Assembly: GCA_034440235.1 (NCBI GenBank)
Contig: JAWXBR010000059.1
Location: 17,447 to 81,446, forward strand
Source of the DNA: JAWXBR01 sp034440235
Lineage (GTDB): Bacteria > Bacteroidota > Ignavibacteria > Kapaibacteriales > Kapaibacteriaceae
DNA: 64,000 nt
Direction of reading: 5' to 3'
The translations under genes and the position numbers were made by a program. Of the stretch, positions 51,491 through 59,846 are shown in pieces; positions within the stretch are counted from its first letter, which is position 1, and every line of letters begins with the position of its first letter. Below the pieces are notes generated by a model. It saw only the letters and a program-made list of their open reading frames with translations, was not told where the DNA came from and searched no databases.

Positions 51491-53485
51491 ATGAAATCAA
51501 CTCGCAAGCATAGTCGCTTCCAAATGAACGTTTCATGTTCGAACCTGTCTGTGCTCCTTGCAGTTGCAATCGTGTTGACGTTGCCTACAATGCTCTCCTC
51601 ACAACAGATTAGCCTGCCCACGGAATTCCGTCAGCAACGTTTCGATGTGCTTAGCTACGACGCCGACATTCATGTCGATACTGTGCCCACAAGAGAGATT
51701 CGGGGCGTGGTGAAGATGGTGGTGCGATGGACAGCCCCTTCGACGCTAAGTGAGCCCCCTACCGTGTTTGCGCATTTGCTTTCGTGCAACATCGACTCGG
51801 CCTTCATGCGCGGACTCCGCGTTGCGCCACGAACGCAGAAGGAACCACTGCTAGGTACCGATACGATGCAGTACTACAGCTTTTCTGCGGGACACATGGT
51901 GCAAATCGATGACGTCGATACACTTACCATGTATTATTCGGGGACGATGACCGATGAAGGGGGCTCGCAGCCATGGGGCGGCGTCCATTTCGAAGACCAG
52001 GTGCTCTATGGCCTAGGCGTGGGATTCTTTTCTCCACAAGTAAGCACCACGCAACACTGGCTGCCCTGCTACGACCATCCATCCGATAAAGCAATGTTTC
52101 GTGGGGTGTTTAACGTGCCTGCGAATTATGACGCGGCTTCGGTTGGTGCACGGACGAGTGATACTGTGGTGGCCGGACGTCGCATTGTTGAATGGACAAC
52201 TGCCGAACCATTCGCTACGTATTTGCTAACCTTTTCTATTGCTCCGTATGTACTGTTGAAATCGAATGCAGGTGCAACACCAATCGAGATATACACGCTT
52301 GCACGCGACTCGGCATCGGCGCGTATTGCCTTCAAGCTGCTGCCACGCATGGTGCAGATGCTTGAATCACGATTTATTCCGTACCCATTCGAGAAAATTG
52401 GATACTGCGGAACGTTCCGTGGTGCTATGGAGCATCAGACGATGATTTCATACCCCGTATCGTTGATACAACGTCGCGATACCATTAACGATGTGGCACT
52501 GCACGAACTCGCACATCAATGGTTTGGCGACCTCGTGTCTCCACTCGACTTTCGTCATGCATGGCTGACTGAAAGTTTCGCTACGTACAGCGAGTGTCTG
52601 TGGCGCGAGGAGCTGTTCGGTTTTCCGGGTTACCTTACGTACGTCAACGGTAAAGTAAACGATTATATAAAATCGACAAGTAAATCTGAAGGCGTCTTCG
52701 CACTGTATGACTTCCCGAGGAAAGCACCTTCGTCGAACTATCCCGTCACGATTTACTCGAAAGGTGCCGTCGTGTTAGGCATGTTGCGGTGGCATCTTGG
52801 CGACAGCGCCTTCTTTGGCGGACTCCGCAATTACCTGACAGCACATTTCAACAGCACAGCAACAACTGCCGATATGAAGGCAAGCCTTGAATTGGTTTCG
52901 GGCAAGGACCTGACGTCATTTTTTAATGAATGGGTCTTTGGAAAGGGCTGGGCCAAGCTAGTTGTGACCTATCGTCGCGCCGGTGCAAACTGGAACGTAG
53001 AGCTGCAGCAGGTGCAACACGTGTCTGACACAACAATCCCCGTGTTTACAACGCTACCAGTGAACGTGCAGTACACCGACGTGAACGGTGTAGACATTGA
53101 TACGGTGCTTACGTCCGACGTGTCTGGACGTATCGTGCTTACAGCCCAGAAAGTCAGCGGTATTAACGCGGGCACGAAACTGCGTTCTCTGGTCCAGATC
53201 GAAAAGACAGTAAATGTAGACGACGCCGATGGCGTCAACCCTCGCTCGATAAGCCTATCGCCCAACCCTGCTGACGATGCATGCACACTACAACGCTCGA
53301 TGTCGAGTGCACCCGCCTACATTTCAATTGTCGATTCGATCGGTCGCACGTTAATAACAAAGGTTATCGATGCGAATACGACCACATCGACATTTTCTGT
53401 CGCAGAGCTTGCAAATGGTTCTTATACTGTTCGTGTGGTTGAAAATGGACAGCCCCTTTCGTTGCCCCTTGTCATTACCCGCTAA
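51491..53485 (+). CDS. M1-family metallopeptidase with T9SS sorting domain
   Basis: A 664-residue secreted aminopeptidase. Signal peptide LSVLLAVAIVLTLPTMLSSQ. The exopeptidase motif GAMEHQT is at about residues 315-321 and the zinc site HELAHQWFGD at about 337-346, with the third ligand in WLTESFATY, all standard for M1 (gluzincin) peptidases. The C-terminal 80 residues (LSPNPADDACTL ... LANGSYTVRVVENGQPLSLPLVITR) form a type A sorting domain, placing the enzyme on the cell surface or outside. Its stop codon overlaps the convergent permease stop (CTAA shared). Confidence 0.94.
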   Translation: MKSTRKHSRFQMNVSCSNLSVLLAVAIVLTLPTMLSSQQISLPTEFRQQRFDVLSYDADIHVDTVPTREIRGVVKMVVRWTAPSTLSEPPTVFAHLLSCNIDSAFMRGLRVAPRTQKEPLLGTDTMQYYSFSAGHMVQIDDVDTLTMYYSGTMTDEGGSQPWGGVHFEDQVLYGLGVGFFSPQVSTTQHWLPCYDHPSDKAMFRGVFNVPANYDAASVGARTSDTVVAGRRIVEWTTAEPFATYLLTFSIAPYVLLKSNAGATPIEIYTLARDSASARIAFKLLPRMVQMLESRFIPYPFEKIGYCGTFRGAMEHQTMISYPVSLIQRRDTINDVALHELAHQWFGDLVSPLDFRHAWLTESFATYSECLWREELFGFPGYLTYVNGKVNDYIKSTSKSEGVFALYDFPRKAPSSNYPVTIYSKGAVVLGMLRWHLGDSAFFGGLRNYLTAHFNSTATTADMKASLELVSGKDLTSFFNEWVFGKGWAKLVVTYRRAGANWNVELQQVQHVSDTTIPVFTTLPVNVQYTDVNGVDIDTVLTSDVSGRIVLTAQKVSGINAGTKLRSLVQIEKTVNVDDADGVNPRSISLSPNPADDACTLQRSMSSAPAYISIVDSIGRTLITKVIDANTTTSTFSVAELANGSYTVRVVENGQPLSLPLVITR

Positions 53486-54807
53486 GCGTTGAACCGAATC
53501 CACTTGAAGATTTGTTTGAAGGTAGGTGCCTTGCCGTAGGAGAGAATTCCTATACGGTAGATGCGCGATGCAACCCACACTGCACCAAAGAAGGTGCCTG
53601 TTGTAAGAACGATTGAAAGAAGTATCTGCCAGGCAGGCACATCCGTTGCGGCAATGCGCACAGTCATTAGGATTGGTGTGAACAACGGAATTAGCGATAA
53701 AACAACCGCTGTCGTGCCATTTGGCGACGCAAGAACGTTACCTATAAACAGTAGACATAGAATTACGGGCAGAGCGATTGGGAATGCTATAGAATTTGCA
53801 TCGGCTTCCTGATCAACTGCCGATCCGACAGCGGCATAAAACGTAGCGTAAATGAAGTAGCCCACAAGGAAGTAAAACAGAAAGAGAACAAAGAACAACG
53901 GTGGTATTGATGGCAATGAGACTTCACCGATCTGCATGCCCTGAGCAGGCGTTGCCATTGGCATCTGTTGCTGCATCTGTTGCATTTGCTGAAGTTGTGC
54001 CACAGTGTCGGCACTGCTCGTGCCAGGGATGAGTGTAGCAAGAGCCAACAAGGCAACCGTTCCGAGTATGAACCACAACGTTAGTTGTGTAAGCCCAACA
54101 AGTCCGATTCCAATTACCTTGCCCATCATAATCTGGAACGGACGTGCCGAGGATGCCAGCACCTCGACAATGCGATTAGCCTTCTCTTCTACTACACCTC
54201 GCATTACCATAGAGCCATACAGGAAGATGAGCATATAGATAACAATGCCAGCGCCGTAACCAATAGCAGCAGAAGCTCCAGATCTATCCTCTTCGAGTCC
54301 TTGTTCGGTAATCTTAAGCGACTGCACAGCAATGCCGTCCTCGACAAGCCTAATTACGCTTGTGTCGGTGCCGGCTCTGAGCAGTCTGGCCTTTACTACA
54401 AATGGCTCGATAGTGCGTGAAACGCTTTTTTCGAACGAAAAGCCCGATCCACCCCGCGAGTACATTAGAACACGTCCGCTATCGAGCACATCGGCCGGAA
54501 TTACCACGTAGGCCTGTAACACCATGCCCTTGACCTTTTCCTTGAGTTGCGCTTCGGTAGCACTGCCAGCGTGGATGTAGACCGACGTGTCGGTATTCAC
54601 GACCTTATCAGCCAGAATTCCCGTCCGATCCATCACCGCAACCTTGCCTTCGTTCCCATCGCCTGCAAGCACCGCTGCGAGCACCGGAATCATCACCATA
54701 ACAACCAGGGCAAGGGGCGCCAGAAGGGTCGTAAGCAGGAACCACTTAGCCTTTACACGCGACAAATACTCGTGGCTGATGATCACGCCGATTTTATTCG
54801 TTGTCAT
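53482..54807 (-). CDS. ABC-2-type transporter permease (NatB-like)
   Basis: A 441-residue membrane protein: one N-terminal helix (TTLLAPLALVVMVMIPVLAAVL), a large periplasmic domain (about residues 50-170), and a C-terminal block of about five helices (IVIYMLIFLYGSMVMRGVVEEK, VGLTQLTLWFILGTVALLAL, FFVLFLFYFLVGYFIYATFYAAVGSA, ALPVILCLLFIGNVL). The sequence VVEEKANRIVEVLASSARPFQIMMGKV is highly characteristic of NatB-type permeases. No ATPase gene is adjacent, so the partner must lie elsewhere or be shared. A Gln/Met-rich stretch sits in one loop (LQQMQQMQQQMPMA). Confidence 0.88.
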   Translation of the reverse strand: MTTNKIGVIISHEYLSRVKAKWFLLTTLLAPLALVVMVMIPVLAAVLAGDGNEGKVAVMDRTGILADKVVNTDTSVYIHAGSATEAQLKEKVKGMVLQAYVVIPADVLDSGRVLMYSRGGSGFSFEKSVSRTIEPFVVKARLLRAGTDTSVIRLVEDGIAVQSLKITEQGLEEDRSGASAAIGYGAGIVIYMLIFLYGSMVMRGVVEEKANRIVEVLASSARPFQIMMGKVIGIGLVGLTQLTLWFILGTVALLALATLIPGTSSADTVAQLQQMQQMQQQMPMATPAQGMQIGEVSLPSIPPLFFVLFLFYFLVGYFIYATFYAAVGSAVDQEADANSIAFPIALPVILCLLFIGNVLASPNGTTAVVLSLIPLFTPILMTVRIAATDVPAWQILLSIVLTTGTFFGAVWVASRIYRIGILSYGKAPTFKQIFKWIRFNA

Positions 54808-54845
54808 TGTTCAATCCAGATGTTACTGCTAAACTATGGTGTTCG

Positions 54846-54853
54846 TAGTTTTG
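54846..54853 (+). promoter_or_regulatory. -7 box TAGTTTTG upstream of citrate synthase
   Basis: TAGTTTTG matches TAnnTTTG and lies 28 bp before ATG 54882, giving a leader of about 20 nt. CGGAG precedes the ATG and could serve as ribosome-binding site. Confidence 0.5.
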
Positions 54854-54881
54854 CAGGCTATTTCGGCACCGGAGATATACA

Positions 54882-56150
54882 ATGAGCATCCTGCACAAAG
54901 CATTACAAGAGCAAGCCGAGTCGCTTCGCACCACTCGTGGAGCCCTTCTCAAGGAACGCGGAGAGACGGTGTTGGGCTCAGTTACCATCGAGCAAGTACT
55001 CGGTGGAATGCGTGGCGTCCCTGCACTTATCTGCGACACATCGAGTGTTTCGGCTGACGAAGGCCTTCGTATTCGCAACATTCCTATCATGGAGCTGACG
55101 AATATCACACCAGAAGAGACGTTCTGGCTGCTGGTCACCGGACGTCGTGCGACTGCCGAAGAGCTCGACGCATTACAATCAGAGTTCGCGAAATTCTATG
55201 CCATTCCGCAGTATGTGGTAGACACATTAAAGGCGATGCCCAAGGATGCACATCCTATGGCCATGCTAAGTGTCGGTCTGCTAGCTATGGAAAAAGAGTC
55301 TGCGTTCCGAGCTGCGTACGACAAGGGGGCTGGCAAGGACGCTTTGTGGCAATCGATGGTAAATGACGCTGTAAGGCTCATTGCTTCGATGCCCGGCATA
55401 GCTGCAGCAGTGTATCGCATTCGCTTTGACAAGGGCGACGTTATTGCTCCTCTTACAGACGATCAGGATCTGTCGAACAACTTTGCGCACATGCTTGGCG
55501 TGAGCGATTCTAAAGAGTGGAAAGATCTGCTGCGTTTGTATCTGGTGTTACATAGCGACCACGAAGGCGGCAACGTAAGCGCCATGACGTCATACGTTGT
55601 CAGCTCTGCTCTCAGCGACGCGTATTACAGCGTGTCGGCGGCAATGGGCGGCCTTGCCGGACCTCTTCATGGCCTTGCAAATCAGGAATGCCTACGCTTT
55701 ATTCTCGATGTAAAAGAAAAATTCAACGGTGTACCAAGCGAAGACGAGATTCGCGCCTACACATGGGAGCGTCTGAAGAACGGTCAGGTTATTCCGGGTT
55801 ACGGACACGCCGTGTTGCGCGTTGTCGACCCACGCTTTACTGCATTCCATGAGTTTGCGGTGAGCCACGGCATCGTAGACGACAACGTGGCCATTGTGCA
55901 ACGCATCTTTAAGGTTGTGCCAGAAGTACTTGTCGAACAAGGCAAGGCCAAGAACCCATGGCCAAATGTCGATGCGTATTCGGGCTCTCTGCTCTATGCA
56001 TTCGGCATGAAAGAGTTCGACTTCTATACGGTAATGTTTGGTGTGTCGCGTGCGATCGGACTCTGCTCGCAGATGGTCGTGAATCGCATGATGGGCGCCC
56101 CTATCGTCCGTCCAAAGTCGCTCACACTTACCGAAATGAAGTCGAAGTAA
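54882..56150 (+). CDS. gltA: Citrate synthase (eukaryotic-type)
   Basis: A 422-residue enzyme that condenses acetyl-CoA and oxaloacetate at the entry to the TCA cycle. The three catalytic positions are visible: His in HSDHEGGN, His in GYGHAVLR, and Asp in NVDAYSG. The sequence SAMGGLAGPLHGLANQE, with its length and lack of the long regulatory N-terminus, matches the mitochondrial-type rather than the proteobacterial NADH-regulated type. A promoter-like box lies just upstream. It is followed by tRNA-Val on the opposite strand. Confidence 0.96.
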   Translation: MSILHKALQEQAESLRTTRGALLKERGETVLGSVTIEQVLGGMRGVPALICDTSSVSADEGLRIRNIPIMELTNITPEETFWLLVTGRRATAEELDALQSEFAKFYAIPQYVVDTLKAMPKDAHPMAMLSVGLLAMEKESAFRAAYDKGAGKDALWQSMVNDAVRLIASMPGIAAAVYRIRFDKGDVIAPLTDDQDLSNNFAHMLGVSDSKEWKDLLRLYLVLHSDHEGGNVSAMTSYVVSSALSDAYYSVSAAMGGLAGPLHGLANQECLRFILDVKEKFNGVPSEDEIRAYTWERLKNGQVIPGYGHAVLRVVDPRFTAFHEFAVSHGIVDDNVAIVQRIFKVVPEVLVEQGKAKNPWPNVDAYSGSLLYAFGMKEFDFYTVMFGVSRAIGLCSQMVVNRMMGAPIVRPKSLTLTEMKSK

Positions 56151-56159
56151 CTCTACTTG

Positions 56160-56233
56160 TGGACCCTACTGGATTCGAACCAGCGACCTCTACGATGTCA
56201 ACGTAGCGCTCTAACCAACTGAGCTAAGAGTCC
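56160..56233 (-). tRNA. tRNA-Val (anticodon GAC)
   Basis: On the minus strand the acceptor GGACTCT/AGGGTCC (one T-G pair), D-arm AGCTCAGTTGGTTAGAGC, anticodon stem CTACG/CGTAG with loop TTGACAT (anticodon GAC) and T-arm GCTGGTTCGAATCCAGT are readable. CCA is not encoded. TAAATTCG upstream is one base off a -7 box. Confidence 0.95.
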
Positions 56234-56272
56234 CTTGGTGGGGTGCGAATTTACTAAAACGAAAGGTTCTGC

Positions 56273-58414
56273 ATGATTGTCGGTCTAATCCTTGGTCTTG
56301 GAGCCCTGTCGCTCATCGTCGCTGCATTCTACCGTCAACGTGTTCTGGCCGTCAAGGTCGAAGACGGAGCGGCTTCTGCGCAGGAGCTAACGAAACTCAA
56401 CGAGATTTCATCTGCAATTGCCGAAGGCGCAATGGCCTTCCTTAGTCGCGAATACCGTGTACTAAGCATATTTATGATTCTCTTTGCTGTTGTTATTGTG
56501 GCTACCGTGCACAATGGCATGTATACGGCCGCAGCATTCATCATCGGCGCAACCACCTCAGTTCTGGCTGGCTTCATTGGAATGAAGATTGCCACTAAGG
56601 GTAACGTCCGTACCGCCGCCGCCGCCCGCATCTCGCTCGAACGCGCATTCTCTGTTGCATTCAACACGGGCAGCGTAATGGGCTTCGGCCTAACCGGACT
56701 TGCCGTTATCGGCATGATGCTCGTATGGCTCGGCATCGATGCTCTCATGCCAATGGGTATGAATGGAATGACACGCGAGCTGCAGATGGAAATCCTCGCT
56801 GGCTTCGGCCTCGGCGGCTCTGCTGTTGCACTCTTCGCACGTGTTGGTGGTGGCATCTACACGAAGGCCGCAGATGTTGGTGCTGACCTTGTTGGTAAAG
56901 TAGAAGCAGGCATTCCAGAAGACGATCCGCGTAACCCTGCAGTAATTGCAGACAACGTCGGTGATAACGTCGGAGACATTGCAGGCATGGGTGCCGACTT
57001 GTTCGGCTCGGTTGCAGAATCGACATGTGCTGCACTTGTAATCGGCGCTGCAGCCTACGTGGCCACGCCCGACGAAGCACGCAACTTGAGCATCCTGCTC
57101 TTCCCAATGCTTGTGAACGGCGTAGGCATTCTTGCCTCGATCGTCTCGCTCTTTTTTGTTCGTGCGAAGTCGGAAGAAAAAGTTGAAGGGGCTCTCAAAG
57201 GGGCTCTTGTTATCTCGACGCTACTAATGCTCGCTGCTCTCTACCCTGTTACGAACTGGGCATTCGGCGATACCACGTTCATGATGGGTGCGATTGAAGT
57301 CACAGGTATGCGTGTGTTTATTGCGCTTGCGTCCGGACTCATCGCGGGGCTTCTCATTGGTCTGCTTACAGAATACTACACATCACACCGATTCAAGCCC
57401 GTACGTGAAGTCGCCGATGCATCGAAGACCGGTGCTGCAACTGGCATCATCTACGGACTCGCCCTTGGTTACAACTCCGCTGTATTGCCAATGCTTCTCA
57501 TTGCAATTAGTGTTGTTGCTGGTTACATGGCAGCAGGCATGTACGGCATTGCGCTTACAGCTATTGGAATGCTCGGAACGATTGCTGTTGGTCTAACGAT
57601 CGATGCATACGGTCCGACATCAGACAATGCAGGCGGCATTGCTGAGATGGCTCACATGGGTGCGGACATTCGCAAACGCACAGACGCACTCGACGCGGCA
57701 GGCAACACGACAGCAGCGATCGGTAAGGGCTTTGCAATCGGTTCAGCAGCTCTTACCTCCCTCGCACTCACAAGCGCGTTCCTAACGCGCGCAGGACACG
57801 TCATGGCCGAGCAGGGCAAGACCCTTAGCCTGAACATAACCGAGCCTTTGGTGTTAAGCGGTCTTCTGGTAGGCGGCGCCTTACCATTTGCATTCTCCGC
57901 TATGACCATGAAGAGCGTAGGCAAAGCGGCGTTCGACATGATCGAAGAAGTGCGACGTCAGTTTCGCACCATTCCTGGCATCATGGAAGGCACAGGACGT
58001 CCGGATTACGCGAAATGCGTAGACATCTCGACCAAGGCCTCCATTCGCGAAATGATTCCACCGGGACTGCTTGTAATTCTTACACCACTTCTTGTTGGTT
58101 TCTTGTTCGGTGTGCAGATGCTTGCTGGCTTGCTTATCGGTGCCCTGATCGTTGGTGTAATGCTTGCAATCTCGATGGCCAACTCTGGTGGTGCCTGGGA
58201 CAATGCAAAGAAGTACATCGAAACTGGTGTGCATGGCGGCAAGGGTTCTGACACACACAAGGCTGCTGTTGTAGGCGACACTGTTGGCGATCCGTTCAAA
58301 GACACATCGGGCCCGTCGTTAAACATTCTTATTAAACTCATGGCCATCATCTCCCTCGTCTTTGCCGCATCGTTTGCTGCGAACGATGGCATCCTGTTGA
58401 ATCTGTTCCGCTGA
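56273..58414 (+). CDS. hppA: K+-dependent ion-pumping membrane pyrophosphatase
   Basis: A 713-residue integral membrane enzyme that hydrolyses PPi to pump H+ or Na+. About 16 hydrophobic helices are visible. The PPi-binding signatures are GGGIYTKAADVGADLVGKVEAGIPEDDPRNPAVIADNVGDNVGDIAGMGADLFGS and the later GGAWDNAKKYIETG. The GNTTAA motif (Ala where K+-independent enzymes have Lys) indicates a K+-dependent type. H+ versus Na+ specificity cannot be decided by eye. Start ATG 56273 is followed directly by the first membrane helix. The gene stands alone between tRNA-Val and a methyltransferase. Confidence 0.96.
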   Translation: MIVGLILGLGALSLIVAAFYRQRVLAVKVEDGAASAQELTKLNEISSAIAEGAMAFLSREYRVLSIFMILFAVVIVATVHNGMYTAAAFIIGATTSVLAGFIGMKIATKGNVRTAAAARISLERAFSVAFNTGSVMGFGLTGLAVIGMMLVWLGIDALMPMGMNGMTRELQMEILAGFGLGGSAVALFARVGGGIYTKAADVGADLVGKVEAGIPEDDPRNPAVIADNVGDNVGDIAGMGADLFGSVAESTCAALVIGAAAYVATPDEARNLSILLFPMLVNGVGILASIVSLFFVRAKSEEKVEGALKGALVISTLLMLAALYPVTNWAFGDTTFMMGAIEVTGMRVFIALASGLIAGLLIGLLTEYYTSHRFKPVREVADASKTGAATGIIYGLALGYNSAVLPMLLIAISVVAGYMAAGMYGIALTAIGMLGTIAVGLTIDAYGPTSDNAGGIAEMAHMGADIRKRTDALDAAGNTTAAIGKGFAIGSAALTSLALTSAFLTRAGHVMAEQGKTLSLNITEPLVLSGLLVGGALPFAFSAMTMKSVGKAAFDMIEEVRRQFRTIPGIMEGTGRPDYAKCVDISTKASIREMIPPGLLVILTPLLVGFLFGVQMLAGLLIGALIVGVMLAISMANSGGAWDNAKKYIETGVHGGKGSDTHKAAVVGDTVGDPFKDTSGPSLNILIKLMAIISLVFAASFAANDGILLNLFR

Positions 58415-58464
58415 TAACAATGGTTCATCGCAGCATCTTAGAGTCACAATAGAAAAGAATTACA

Positions 58465-59172
58465 ATGACAGACAGAAGCAGATGGGAAAAGGCGCAGAAG
58501 TATGAGAAGTCGTGGTGGGACAATCGCAAAGCAGTTCTCGACCTCAATTACTTTAAGACGTATTCGAGAGAAGTAAACGAATTCATGCCGCCAGGCACAG
58601 TAACCAAGACAACAGCCATCCTCGAAATCGGATGCGGTCCGGCTGGCACAGTTACCGATCTCGACAGCGACGACAAACACGCCATCGATCCACTCGTATC
58701 GTTTTATTCAACGGTCCCCGAGTTCGTAGCAGCGCGCGACCCTCGCACGCACTACTACACGGCACGTGGCGAGGAGTTACCGTTCCCAGATAGTCGTTTC
58801 GACCTTGTCATCATGGACAACGTCCTCGACCACGGTCAAGAACCATTGCAGATCATCGCCGAGATGAAGCGTGTTATCAAGCCCGGAGGACAGGTCTACT
58901 TTCGTCAGCATGTTTACAGTTTCTGGGGTTACGCTGTCCGTTGGCTCATGGAGCGCTTCGTTCTCGACCCGGGCCACCCGCACACCTACACCGAAGCCTC
59001 GCTCCGCAAGACATTGAAGTCCTTCGGCTTCACCATCGAGCGCGAAAAGCACGCAGGCCACCTCCCCATCTGGTGGGCCGAACTCCGATCGGGAAACCGC
59101 AAGGCCATCGTCCGTGCCCTCATGTTGGTTACGCGTGACAAAGTCACGTTCGCGCTCCGCGCTCCGCGTTAG
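58465..59172 (+). CDS. Class I SAM-dependent methyltransferase
   Basis: A 235-residue protein with a methyltransferase type 11-like fold. Motif I LEIGCGPAG is at about residues 52-60, an acidic strand end IDPL follows, then GEELPFPDSRFDLVIMDNVLDH (motif IV region) and a motif VI-type MKRVIKPGGQVYF. It methylates an unknown small molecule or lipid; its short N-terminal helix RWEKAQKYEKSWWDNRK is shared with other methyltransferases of surface-polysaccharide regions. No partner gene is adjacent. Confidence 0.88.
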   Translation: MTDRSRWEKAQKYEKSWWDNRKAVLDLNYFKTYSREVNEFMPPGTVTKTTAILEIGCGPAGTVTDLDSDDKHAIDPLVSFYSTVPEFVAARDPRTHYYTARGEELPFPDSRFDLVIMDNVLDHGQEPLQIIAEMKRVIKPGGQVYFRQHVYSFWGYAVRWLMERFVLDPGHPHTYTEASLRKTLKSFGFTIEREKHAGHLPIWWAELRSGNRKAIVRALMLVTRDKVTFALRAPR

Positions 59173-59247
59173 AAGAACACCCGCGCGACACTCGCACCCC
59201 TCTCGATTGCTACGACTGGGGTCAATTATTTGGTGTATGATTGCTTC

Positions 59248-59490
59248 ATGATACTTCAGATTATTTCCGTCGTTGGCGCGCTGTGTTGTCTTGTCCCATT
59301 TGTTGCGCTTCAATTCAAACGAATGAACTCCACAGACATACTGTACACGTCGTTGAATTTCGTTGGCTCAACTGTACTCACGATCGTCGCAATCATTGAT
59401 GTCCAGTATGGCTTCATACTACTCGAAGGCGTCTGGGCAATCGTTAGCGCCGTAGGTGTCTTCAGAAGTTTCACAGCGAAGCAGTATTAA
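59248..59490 (+). CDS. Small membrane protein (CBU_0592-like)
   Basis: An 80-residue protein with three hydrophobic segments (LQIISVVGALCCLVPFVAL, LNFVGSTVLTIVAIIDV, FILLEGVWAIVSAVGVF). The pattern resembles the short CBU_0592-type family of conserved membrane proteins of unknown function. I chose ATG 59248; an upstream TTG is in frame but without a ribosome-binding site. Confidence 0.6.
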   Translation: MILQIISVVGALCCLVPFVALQFKRMNSTDILYTSLNFVGSTVLTIVAIIDVQYGFILLEGVWAIVSAVGVFRSFTAKQY

Positions 59491-59570
59491 CATCCGAACA
59501 AACCAACACAGCATTCGCAAGCATCTGCGGAGCTGCACATTTGGTGCTCGGCAGTTTGGTCCCAACTCCG

Positions 59571-59578
59571 TAAATTTG
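59571..59578 (+). promoter_or_regulatory. -7 box TAAATTTG of tRNA-Lys
   Basis: TAAATTTG matches TAnnTTTG exactly and ends 3 bp before the tRNA 5' end. TTTG elements occur further upstream, but none at the ideal -33 spacing. Confidence 0.6.
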
Positions 59579-59581
59579 CCC

Positions 59582-59655
59582 GCTTCCTTAGCTCAGCTGG
59601 TTAGAGCATCTGACTCTTAATCAGAGGGCCCGGGGTTCGAGTCCCCGAGGGAGCA
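59582..59655 (+). tRNA. tRNA-Lys (anticodon CTT)
   Basis: Acceptor GCTTCCT/AGGGAGC (one T-G pair), D-arm AGCTCAGCTGGTTAGAGC, anticodon stem TCTGA/TCAGA with loop CTCTTAA (anticodon CTT), T-arm CGGGGTTCGAGTCCCCG. CCA is not encoded. A tyrosine recombinase gene begins 191 bp downstream, so the 3' part of this tRNA is a candidate integration site. Confidence 0.96.
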
Positions 59656-59774
59656 CAGAAATTGAAACACGCAGAAACACGCTGAAACAGAAAAAGACAT
59701 AAGTCTCTGTAAAAACAAGATGTTACAACCAGAAACATTCTTGGCGCGTTTCCCGGCGTTTCAGCAAGTAACAT

Positions 59775-59843
59775 AAAACCGTCAGTAAATCGGTCAGTGC
59801 TTCGTAAGTTTCGGAGCACCAAAGATCACTTACTGACGGTTTT
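59775..59843 (+). other. 14-bp perfect inverted repeat directly upstream of the integrase start
   Basis: AAAACCGTCAGTAA (59775-59788) and TTACTGACGGTTTT (59830-59843) are perfect inverted copies 41 bp apart. The right copy ends in a T-run 3 bp before the integrase ATG. It could be a terminator for read-through from tRNA-Lys, an attenuator of int, or a recombinase binding site. Confidence 0.75.
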
Positions 59844-59846
59844 TTT

